From Channallabes apus (taxonomy: Eukaryota > Chordata > Actinopteri > Siluriformes > Clariidae), in assembly GCA_030522415.1 (NCBI GenBank), contig CM060107.1, positions 19,228,553 through 19,292,552 of the forward strand: a DNA stretch of 64,000 nucleotides, in the 5' to 3' direction. Each line of letters starts with the position of its first letter. Position 1 is the stretch's first letter. The translations under genes were made by a program, and so were the position numbers. This document shows positions 36,015 to 44,942 of the stretch, piece by piece. The notes under the pieces are model-generated. The model had not been told where the DNA came from and searched no databases. It saw only the letters and a list, made by a program, of their open reading frames with translations.

Positions 36015-37359
36015 TACTCCTTACCATGTACATCATTCTATGGATTTTGTGGACAAAATTAGGGGATTGTCTTTGCAGGGTGATGAAACTATGGTGTCAT
36101 ACGATGTGACATCCCTGTTCACATGTGTGCCAATAGTATTGGCAGTTGAGACAGTCAGGAGTCGTTTGAGTCACGATCCCATGTTAAGGGAGAGAACACA
36201 GCTCAACCCGAACCAGGTGAGTATTTTGTTGGAGTTATGTTTGAATACCACCTACTTTAAATATAAAGATGTCTTTTATAGACAAAAACATGGTTGTGCT
36301 ATGGGCTCCCCTGTGTCTCCCATTGTGGCCAACCTCTATATGGAGGAAGTAGAGAGGAAGGCAATGGAGGCTTACAATGGAACCCGTCCAACTCACTGGT
36401 TTAGGTATGTGGATGATACATGGGTGAAGATCAAGATCAATGAAGTTGGCCCCTTCACTGATCACATCAATTCTGTGGATGATTACATCAAGTTCACTAA
36501 AGAGGAGATGAGAGAAAATCAACTCCCATTCCTAGACTGTGGCATATACCTAGGGAATGAAAGGGACCTGCAAGTAGAGGTTTATCGAAAGCCCACCCAC
36601 ACGGACCAGTACCTGATGTTTGACTCTCACCATCCTCTGGAGCACAAACTGGGAGTAATCCGCACGTTACAACATAGAGCGGGGACCATACCCACTAACC
36701 AGGGGGCAAGGAATAAAGAACAGAGACATGTAGAAAAAGCATTGAAACAATGTCACTACCCTAAATGGGCTTTCACCAAAGCACAAAAGAACAAACAAAA
36801 TGACCCAAGACCAGGAAACACTAAGAGTAAAATACCTAGAAGAAGCCACGTTGTTGTTCCATATGTGGCCGGATTGTCAGAGAAATTCCGGAGGGTTTTT
36901 TCTAAGCACAACATCCCGGTGTATTTTAAACCAAAAAATACCTTGAGACAGATGTTGGTCCACCCAAAGGACCAGGTCCCCAAACATCAGAAGTGTAACC
37001 TGGTATATGCAGTAAAATGCACAGAGGAGTGCAAAGATCTCTATATTGGGGAGACAAAACAGATGCTTAGTAAACGTATGTCGCAACATAGGAGGGGGAA
37101 TTCTTCGGGACAAGTATCGGCTGTCTTCACCCATTTACAAAAAGAGCAACACAGTTTTAAGGATCAAGATGTTCACATTTTGGACAGAGAGGATGGATGG
37201 TTTGAGAGAGGCGTTAAGGAGGCCATCTATGTGAAAGTAGAGTGACCTTCTTTAAACAGAGGTGGGGGACTGAGACATCATTTGTCCTCATCATACAATG
37301 CTGTTTTGAGAACATTGCCCCGGCGCTTTGCAGACAAGCCAACTGACTCCCCCTCATAG
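36015..37359 (+). pseudogene. Penelope-like reverse transcriptase and GIY-YIG endonuclease
   Basis: The open part is 36040-37245. RT motifs are VSYDVTSLFTCVP, GCAMGSPVSPIVANLYME and the catalytic FRYVDDTW. The C-terminus has a GIY-YIG type nuclease signature (LVYAVKC...DLYIGETK) with conserved Arg and His after it. The frame before 36040 is shifted relative to the upstream part, and the expected RT motif 1-2 region between them is missing. A TGA at 37243-37245 interrupts a coding sequence that otherwise continues in frame to a TAG at 37357-37359. Confidence 0.88.
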
Positions 37360-37432
37360 GCAGGAGAGGGGAAATCTGCTTAAGCTGCTGGAGCACCATC
37401 TTCTCTGGCACACAATTGAACTAACACCTGTC

Positions 37433-37588
37433 ATGTGATTTAGATCATGTGACCCCTTTGTGTCTACATTTGCCAGAGTTACTTCCTGTGCACCAAACAA
37501 CTGATGAAGGTGTTTGGATGAACACTGAAACGTCTTGTGTTTTTAAGTAAGTTTGTAAGTCCAGTGGTTTTGTAAATTAAACTTTATT
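37433..37588 (+). repeat. right inverted repeat of the Penelope-like element
   Basis: It is the perfect reverse complement of 34874-35029 and carries the sense-strand hammerhead-like motif. Confidence 0.95.
37497..37538 (+). ncRNA. hammerhead-ribozyme-like motif, right repeat
   Basis: The order is ACAA (37497-37500), CTGATGA (37501-37507), a stem-loop with GTGTT pairing AACAC and one bulged G, GAAA (37527-37530), then CGTC and TTGT. ACAA and TTGT pair as stem I, and GTC is a standard cleavage triplet. Stem III would be minimal, as described for ribozymes in Penelope-like elements, which are thought to act as dimers. The motif is seen; activity is inferred. Confidence 0.7.
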
Positions 37589-37719
37589 ATGAGTAGTTAT
37601 GTTCCAGATTATGAACTGCAAGTATTCATATCATATGTATGTTTAAACATAACAACATAAAATTAAAAGAGGAAGTACTAACTTTTAAACTTTTGAAGTA
37701 CTAATTTTTGAACATGATT

Positions 37720-37725
<6 letters not shown>

Positions 37726-37761
<36 letters not shown>

Positions 37762-37782
37762 AATGTGTCAACCACTTTCCCT

Positions 37783-37815
<33 letters not shown>
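37726..37815. repeat. (TG)n and (CT)n microsatellites
   Basis: A (TG)n tract at 37726-37757 is followed after a short gap by a (CT)n tract at about 37785-37815. Confidence 0.95.
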
Positions 37816-37817
<2 letters not shown>

Positions 37818-37964
37818 TTTCCAGCATTACTCAGTAATCCTGCATCTCAAAAGTTTAGTTTTATTATTTAGTGCATAATCTTGATTGCAGTAATTGATGA
37901 ATCCCACAACAGCGTTTACTTAAACAAATGCCTCTACATTGTTTTATCAAGAATATATTCAGCA

Positions 37965-38426
37965 GGCCTCCGAGTGGCGCAGTGGTAAAGTGCTCGCTCT
38001 TATCATCCGGAGATCGAGGGTTCGAACCCCGGGTGATGCTGCTTTCCTCTCACAGCCGGAGGCACAGAGAGAGCTGATTGGCCAAGTTCTCTCACGGGGG
38101 AGGGATGAGAAGTACTCGCGCTCCCACATTAATCACGGCTCTACAGCCAATCAGGGGCGTCTGTGAGCTCGCACACGCGGAAGGAGCGGCTAGCGCTTTC
38201 CTCCGAGTGTGTTACTCCGCCCCTAATGGTACGTGAGCAAGCAGTTCGAAAAGATGCGGTCGGCTGATGTCACGCGGTTCGGAGGAAACATGTGATAGTG
38301 TTTGGTCCTCCCGGCTGAGTGGTATGGCAATGGTAGCCTTAATGAGGGAGCCCCCCTAGCGACGGAGAGGAATTGGCCACGACTAAATTGGGAAGAAAAT
38401 TGGAAATACCAAAAAAAAAAAAAAAA
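37965..38426 (+). mobile_element. full-length tRNA-derived SINE with poly-A tail, third family
   Basis: A perfect 16-bp duplication AAGAATATATTCAGCA (37949-37964 and 38427-38442) flanks a 462-bp body. The head has A-box-like GAGTGGCGCAGTGGTAAAG and B-box-like GGGTTCGAACCCC. It ends in an A run of about 18. The body is GC-rich and well preserved, so it is young. A diverged antisense relative is at 53185-53500. Confidence 0.95.
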
Positions 38427-38584
38427 AAGAATATATTCAGCATTAGAGACTGCTGTACTATATTTGCACACATTTAAGTACACACACACTTAAGTGCACA
38501 CACACACACAAAAGTAAACATTACCATTTACAGTAGATGAAATCAGTTACATGCTGATTTATTAATCAGCTGCTTCACATAGCC

Positions 38585-39005
38585 TAGAGCTGAAGATCTT
38601 TGCCCGAACCCGACGAGACCCAACCGGACCCGGGCTTAATTAATATAATTTTACACGGGCTCGGGCCAGGCTCGGGCTTGCGTGGTAAGTGAGCGGTCAT
38701 GTGATACGTTTTGATTAGCGCGAGAGAAATGCGAAAATGGATACTGAGGAGGTTTTTTTATTTTCTGTTCCAAGTTGCCTGTAGCTTATACGCTATAGTC
38801 ATAAATATATAAAACATGTATAAATGACTCATTCTTGACCAAAGGCAAGAGCTGTGTCCTTGCGCACATTTGAATAATGTCGGGCTGTAAACGGGTTCGG
38901 GCTTTTAAAAGGCTGTCAATCAAAATGTACATGTCGGGCTCGGGGCGGAATCTGTCGGGCTCGGGCCCGGTCGGGCCTAACTTTTAAGGCCCGATTACAG
39001 CTCTA
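38585..39005. mobile_element. hAT-type MITE, 421 bp
   Basis: A perfect 8-bp duplication ACATAGCC (38577-38584 and 39006-39013) flanks ends TAGAGCTG and CAGCTCTA. Subterminal GC-rich words of the form GGGCTCGGGC occur at both ends in inverted orientation. No transposase is present. Confidence 0.88.
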
Positions 39006-39013
39006 ACATAGCC

Positions 39014-40164
39014 TTTCAATTAAACATGACCTCCAAAATAAAGTTTTTGTTGGTCCATGTGCAGCCAGTGAGCCCATTCAATGTCAAAACATCTGGGATA
39101 TAGTAGTTTGATATATCTTATTGAGACCTAGATTAAATACAATTAGAGCTAACAGTTAGTTTGTCTTATGATTATATAAATAGCTGGGATAATTATTAAA
39201 GGTAATTGTGAATTATGTATTTGTTGAAAAATAAAAATAAAAAAAGAACAAAATGAGGACTTTATGGCTTTGTAAACAACAGTTTATGAACTACAGTATG
39301 GCTCTGCGTACAGCAAATTGATATGATACAGCAAGTTCGTTGTAGTCGTATTGTATTCTGTTTTTTTTAATTAACTAAAATCAAGTAAAATCATACATGT
39401 TAAAGGCTTTGTTGCTAAATATTGGTGACAGTGGCAGGAATATAAGATGAATAATATGAAATTATTTGACAGCAGCAATAAGTCATTATTTTGAGAAAGG
39501 TTCAGATTTGTATTTATTTTGTTTTATTTTATCTTTTACAAAGGGATGATTTTGGGGAGCTCAATATCTAAAGTTAATGAATGGTATAATTTTGTCTTCT
39601 GTTGGTAGAAATGGTCTTCTGCAAATTTAACGTATGCCCTCTGGTCATATTAATTTGCACACAGAATTGCTGGTTTCAAAATAACCTTCAGGGTTGGGAA
39701 ATCACATTGGAGGTGGAAAATTAATCTACTTGTAAAAGCACCACTTTGTTTTTTATACCTCTAGGTTAAAACACTCCAAATTGCTTATTCATTAAACATT
39801 TACGAAATTGTTAAGGAAATTTGTTTAAAAAAACAACAACAACATACATTTGCAAAAATATGAAACAAATAATCCCCTATACACTAATGGGTACTATATC
39901 CAGACACACTGGATGGAAATGCTGCTAATTTAAAGATATTACACAGCTGTAGTTAAAATGCTTTTTATGAAATGTAAAAATGGTTAGGCCAATACATAAG
40001 CATTAATGCAATCTATATACATAATAATATATTTTACATTACAATATATTTTATATTATAATTACAATATATACATCATTACTATACAAAGAACTGTCAT
40101 AGCATGTTTATTATTATTTGTATATTCACATTGATTACTTCAAAGTGACTTATGCAGCATGTAG
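39014..40164. other. AT-rich spacer, nothing recognised
   Basis: No gene or known repeat was recognised in this stretch. Confidence 0.5.
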
Positions 40165-40742
40165 ATGCGGTCATATTATTTCACTAGTTTTGACGCGTAG
40201 CTTTGTCTTAAAGTTTCACTCACACGACAGAAGTCCGATCTCTTTGTCTCTTGTAGTTTATTTTGTCAGCATCAATGAATCAACACTTCATACAGTCGTC
40301 TTGAGTAAATCCACTGTGATTACAGACACCAGTTGCTGCATCTTGCAAATCTCTGATTTTTACAACAACCTGTTTGCTGTATCTTACAAATCACAGTCTT
40401 AGCTTACGAATATAACAACACTCTTGCTGTGTATATCCACTTACGGGAGCTTACGGTTACAACAACCTAGTTGCTGTATCTCACATTCTTAGCTTACCGG
40501 GAGCTCTCGTTAGCTGACGAGCTGACGGACTGAACTCTCTTTCATATGATAGTCACACAAATGCATGTAATAGTAGAATGACATCACAGACCAACTTACG
40601 AGTGTCAAAATGGATGCATAACTAAGAAATATAAAGCTTATGGCTTATGTAACAAACTTAATGCTTAATGCTTTACTACTGAATAGAACAAGGTAGAATA
40701 AATGAAATAACAGCAAGTAAAATAAAATAAAATAAACACAAC
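40165..40742. repeat. dispersed repeat of unknown class, copy 1
   Basis: It shares its start (ATGCGGTCATATTA), several internal blocks (CAGCATCAA, CTTGAGTAAATCCACTGT, GACCAAC) and its AT-rich end with 62861-63305. This copy has extra internal units built on TTGCTGTATCT and CTTAGCTTAC. The ends might be read as TG...CA, but no target duplication is clear. Confidence 0.7.
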
Positions 40743-40781
40743 ACTTATTGCTATTATTGCTTTTCTATATCAAAACTATGT

Positions 40782-40872
40782 TCATTCATTCATTCATCTT
40801 CTATACCGCTTTATCCTGTATTTAGGGTCGCGGGGACCTGGAGCCTATCCCAGGAGACTCAGGGCACGAGGC
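40782..40872 (-). mobile_element. 5'-truncated SINE, tail only (91 bp)
   Basis: A 12-bp duplication TCAAAACTATGT (40770-40781 and 40873-40884) flanks the 3' part of the (GAAT)n-tailed SINE on the - strand. Confidence 0.9.
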
Positions 40873-40940
40873 TCAAAACTATGTATTTATATGAAATAAA
40901 AAAATACTCAAGTATGAACAGTCATGAATAATAAAGTAGG

Positions 40941-41140
40941 GGCCAGGGGTAGCTCAGTATTTAAGGCATTGGACTACGGTTCGGAAGATCCCAGGTTCAA
41001 ACCCCACAACCACCAAGTTGCCACTGTTGGGTCCTTGAGCAAGGCCCTTAACCCTCAACTGCTCAGATGTGTAATGAGATAAAAATGTAAGTCGCTCTGG
41101 ATAAGAGCATCTGCCAAATGCCTAAATGTAAATGTAGTTA
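40941..41140 (+). mobile_element. tRNA-derived SINE, second family
   Basis: It is closely similar to 15127-15305, with A-box-like GGTAGCTCAGTATTTAAGGC, B-box-like GGTTCAAACCCC and the tail TAAGTCGCTCTGGATAAGAG. Confidence 0.87.
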
Positions 41141-41327
41141 CTTAGACTCTTTCCTGTTCATAATGAAGTTGGTACACTCTGACTGCATACGTACACTCTG
41201 ACTGCTAACCCATACAGAAAGTCATGCATGACTCATGTCAGGAAGTGGAGTAAAAGAATGAATAAACACATCGCTCACAAATAAAATTACATCTCAGCTT
41301 TCCAGATAAGACTGGTGATTGCACTGC

Positions 41328-41361
<34 letters not shown>

Positions 41362-43149
41362 TACAGTAGTACACTACTACAGCAATGAACAGCTGTCTAA
41401 CACACTGATTGCCCCCACACACAAATACACAGGAAACATTAAGTTTGTCCTACAAGACAGGCTTAATAAGCAGCTTCACACAAACAAACACAGGCTCTGA
41501 GAATATGAGAGAGAATGTGGAGGATAAGAATGGGAAAGACAAAAAATTTTAAGGTTGAAACTGTTTAAAAGGAATTTTATCCAAAGGTAATATAAATGCA
41601 AAAAATGGGGGAAGGATGGAAAACAATGACAAGAAATGGGAAGAGGGAAAAGAGTGATGGAGATTAAGTAGCTGGAGGCACACAGTGGGTGGTGATTGAA
41701 GACGTGAAATATTCACCAGAGAAAAAGCCACTGCTGCAGCAACCATGAACACACATGCACACAAAACCACACACACATATATTTCATCACTAATACACAA
41801 TAGAATCAGTGAAAAATATAACAAGCCTGGAGCGATTGACAATCCTCAAAACTTTAAAAATAAAAAAGGCATGTAGACAAGCCACTTCTATTACAATGTG
41901 CTGATATCACGCAAGACCATTAATGTACCATCCCCTTGACCACATCACTGCTTTCATCTTCCTATTCTTGCACGTTTTTTTCATAGTAATACCTCATGAT
42001 TTATCAGAAAAGACCAACTAGTCTTACAGACATGCCATCATATCAAAGCAGACACCTAGTGTAATTAGCCAAAGGCCAGCTTCTCAGTTTCAGCAGGCCT
42101 TGGTGTTGACACACAGACAGGAACATGTGCTAATTAGATGAGTGATATTTCACAGGAAGTCTTGCCACCCTGCCAACTACTCAATCACTGTGTTATTGCA
42201 GACCATTTATTCCGAAGCATAGAAGTGTCCTGAGGATATTTGTTCATTTTTACTATTTTATAGCATTCTAGAATAATGTGGATTTGAAAGAATGCCTTCT
42301 TCAGTTTCAAAATGAAAATGGTTTGGGAAAATAATTTAAATTGAAATAATGGAAATAGAAAAGAAATATTAGATTTAAAGTAAGGCTGCTTATTAAAAAG
42401 TGTACGTTGCAACTCTAATCGAACTCCTCAAATATGTCTTTATTAGAACATATTTGAAATTAAAATATGACATCAAAACATTTGTAAAGAAAGAGCTTTG
42501 TTTTTAATTACACATGGTAGGTAGGTGGGTGGATGGATGGATGGATAAAATAATAATAAAGTATAAAAATTAAAATAAATAAAATAACTGTACTACAAAA
42601 ATACACATGAACACAATCCTTGTAATTAAAAAGATTTTCCTGTCGCACAACTCAACATTTTTCTCCTTATTCCAATTTGCTGCCAGTGACTCATTATAGG
42701 AATACATGATTTCCCATAAAAAAATTTTGGCTTTAAATGTAATTCTTAAATTGCAGGCTGGTTTATCTATTGTCACCAAACTGTGCAAGGTAAAGATATA
42801 GTATGTTGCAAAATCACACAAAATTCATTTAAATACAACCAAAACAATTCCTGTTGTGGCTAAATCAGTTTGTAATATTTCTTGCTTCATTTGAAAAAAA
42901 TAAATAATAATTTTGGTTTTTATCCAAAAATTGAGTTCTGACTTTAAAGTTTGGCTCATTTTTTGGTGGAGTATATTTTAACAAACTACAGTATCTTACT
43001 GAATAATGTGTCAAATGTAAACTGTTTGATCTGTCTCCACCACTCAGTTGGAATACCATATGGTTTGCTAAAAAAATCCAATAGATGTCTTGAAAAAATA
43101 TGCCTGTTCAATTGTTTAGTAGCATACCATGAGAAATGATGCCCCAAAA
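41141..43149. other. spacer with short tandem repeats
   Basis: It holds a (CA)n tract at 41331-41358 and a (GGTA/GGAT)n tract at about 42519-42545. No gene was recognised. Confidence 0.5.
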
Positions 43150-43532
43150 TAATTTTTGCTATTGCCCAATGTTGCGCCCAATATTATGTAGGTTCCCCTT
43201 GTGACACCAGGGTGGCTCTAATACGTCGGGGCATGACTTCACAAGACCTCTGGAGGTGTGCTGTGGTGTCTAGACCACAATGCTGGTAGAGGATTCTTTG
43301 GGTGCTGTGGGTTGCGAGGGTGGGACCTCCATGGATCGGACTTGTTTGTCCGATCTCATGGGTGCTCAATTAGATTGCAATGTGGGGAGTTTAGAGGTTG
43401 GGTCAGCGGCCTTGGGATCTCTGCCTGCCTTGCACAGCACGCTGTAGTGCACTGGGTGATGTGGTGCCTTTTTATCATGGCCAGCATTAAGGGTTTTTTT
43501 TTTTTTTTTTGAGATTGGCTTTTCTGTGGGCT
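43150..43532 (-). mobile_element. Tc1-like remnant split by the Gypsy insertion
   Basis: The sequence resembles the antisense of a Tc1 transposase family, including the GGATCGGACTTGTTTGTCC region, and continues on the far side of the Gypsy element at 48671-48770. It ends at a poly-T run before the target duplication GGGCT. Confidence 0.55.
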
Positions 43533-43917
43533 TGTCATGCACACTCAATCCACGACCAGCACTAGGACCCGGAAGTAGAGCGGTCGTAAATCAGGAAGTA
43601 TAAAAGGAGTAAATAAACCATAGCAGAGCGCTCAGTCATTGAGTTCGGCCCATGTTGGTTCGTGTTGCGATCTTCCAAACCGTGAGTACTCACCAATCTT
43701 TTGGGTTATTGCTTTCTGCTATTTGTGTGTGCATTTATAGGACGCGGGTTAAATTTGTGTTTTTCCCTCACTCACCCTTTGTGAGAGTCCTTATACTAAA
43801 TCGCGGGGATATCCTACCTACTCGCTTCTTTCCGCGTTTGGGTTCACCATCCACGCTACATTGGGCTAACCGCTAAAGCTGCGTCTTCTGGTCCTTCAGG
43901 TTAGTTCACCCGTGACA
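43533..43917 (+). repeat. 5' LTR
   Basis: The 385-bp LTR carries a TATAAAA box at 43599-43605. Expected transcription start is about 43630. Sequence appears identical to the 3' LTR. Confidence 0.97.
43599..43605 (+). promoter_or_regulatory. LTR TATA box
   Basis: TATAAAA precedes by about 30 bases the GCTCAGTCATT word that would begin the R region. Confidence 0.8.
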
Positions 43918-43918
43918 G

Positions 43919-43929
43919 AATGACTGAGC
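43919..43929 (+). promoter_or_regulatory. putative self-priming primer-binding site overlapping the gag start
   Basis: AATGACTGAGC begins two bases after the LTR ends and contains the gag ATG. It is the perfect reverse complement of GCTCAGTCATT at 43630-43640, the predicted 5' end of the RNA. There is no room for, and no sign of, a tRNA primer site beginning TGG. Self-priming of this kind is known from Tf1 and proposed for sushi-type elements. Confidence 0.75.
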
Positions 43930-44942
43930 CTTCCGCGGTGAACCCAGCGGATTACGCGAGCCTTTGCGACGTTGTGGATCAGCATGCCGCGCTAATCAAT
44001 CAGCTAACCGGGGATCTTGCTTCTCTCCGCCGCGAGGTCGCTGAGCTCCGGCGGGAGAACGCGGATCTCCGCGCGGCTATTGATGGCGTCACTGCTCGAT
44101 CGCACGCCGCAGAGGCCGCGGCGCCGCCTCATCACCCCTCCCCCCCCCCTTCTTCTGATGTTTTTCTTTCTCTACCAGAGAAATGGAATGGCACGGACGG
44201 GAAATGCAGTGTGTTTTTAACAGCACTTGAGTTGGTGTTTGAGTTTAATTCCACCAGGTACTCCACCGACCGACTACGCATTGCACTACTCGTTTCGTTG
44301 CTAACAGGGCAGGCAGCAGAGTGGGCCACGGCAGTTATCCGCGCTGACACGGACGTCGCTCACTCATACAATGAATTCACCCGTCAGCTCAAACTCACTT
44401 TTGAACACCCTGCGGGCGAGGTGGAGACCGACTCAAAACTCTATCATCTGCGGCAGGGAGCACTGTCCGTGAGTCGCTATACGGCTGAGTTCCGCACGCT
44501 CGCCGTTCAGACCACCTGGGGAGATGCAGCGCTCCGGACATCATACTACGAGGGGTTGGCTTCTAGGATAAAAGATGAACTAGCCGGGCGAGAGCTCCCC
44601 GCTACACTGGAGGGGCTAATCCAACTGGCCCTGCGGATCGACCAACGCCTCGTCTCTCGTCCGAAGCCAGCTCCTAGAACCATGCCGCCACCATCGACCT
44701 TCACCTTCAACCCACCACGACCACCTTCTTTCACCTCCTACGCCCCACCTGGACATGTCGGTTCTCCACCTCCTGCCGTGGTTGACACAGGAGCCGGGGA
44801 ACCCATGCAATTAGGGCGCGCCTCCCTGACCGTATCGGAACGCGCACGCCGCTTCAAAGAGGGTCTGTGTGCATACTGTGGTTCCGCGGACCATCACCGG
44901 GCGATCTGTCCTCTACGTCCGGGAAACGCCCAGCCCCGGTGA
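43920..44942 (+). CDS. gag: Gag of the Ty3/Gypsy element
   Basis: This 340-residue structural protein would form the particle. It has a predicted coiled coil at about residues 28-58 ([20 protein letters not shown]), a Pro-rich linker, a capsid-like region at about 80-235, a second Pro-rich region and a CCHC zinc knuckle at 317-330 ([14 protein letters not shown]). The ATG lies two bases after the 5' LTR. Its end overlaps the start of pol in another frame, so pol probably needs a -1 shift. Confidence 0.93.
   Translation: MTEPSAVNPADYASLCDVVDQHAALINQLTGDLASLRREVAELRRENADLRAAIDGVTARSHAAEAAAPPHHPSPPPSSDVFLSLPEKWNGTDGKCSVFLTALELVFEFNSTRYSTDRLRIALLVSLLTGQAAEWATAVIRADTDVAHSYNEFTRQLKLTFEHPAGEVETDSKLYHLRQGALSVSRYTAEFRTLAVQTTWGDAALRTSYYEGLASRIKDELAGRELPATLEGLIQLALRIDQRLVSRPKPAPRTMPPPSTFTFNPPRPPSFTSYAPPGHVGSPPPAVVDTGAGEPMQLGRASLTVSERARRFKEGLCAYCGSADHHRAICPLRPGNAQPR

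Larger units (their letters stand above)
34837..37586 (+). mobile_element. Penelope-like retroelement with inverted terminal repeats
   Basis: A 16-bp duplication TTATGAGTAGTTATGT (34821-34836 and 37587-37602) flanks the insertion. Identical 156-bp inverted repeats lie at 34874-35029 and 37433-37588 (their last two bases overlap the duplication). The interior encodes a Penelope-type reverse transcriptase and a GIY-YIG endonuclease, in pieces. Each repeat carries a hammerhead-like core. The combination of RT, GIY-YIG and repeats is diagnostic of the group. The gene is broken, so this copy depends on others. Confidence 0.93.

Noticed and set aside
35250..37245. Host telomerase-like or RT gene
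   Set aside because: GIY-YIG nuclease, inverted repeats and target duplication show that it is a Penelope-like element.
37965..38045. Possible tRNA gene
   Set aside because: The tRNA-like part is the head of a 462-bp SINE with poly-A tail and 16-bp duplication.
43652..43876. 74-residue frame found identically at 43652 and 48405
   Set aside because: Both lie within the LTRs, so the identity reflects the repeats and not a gene.
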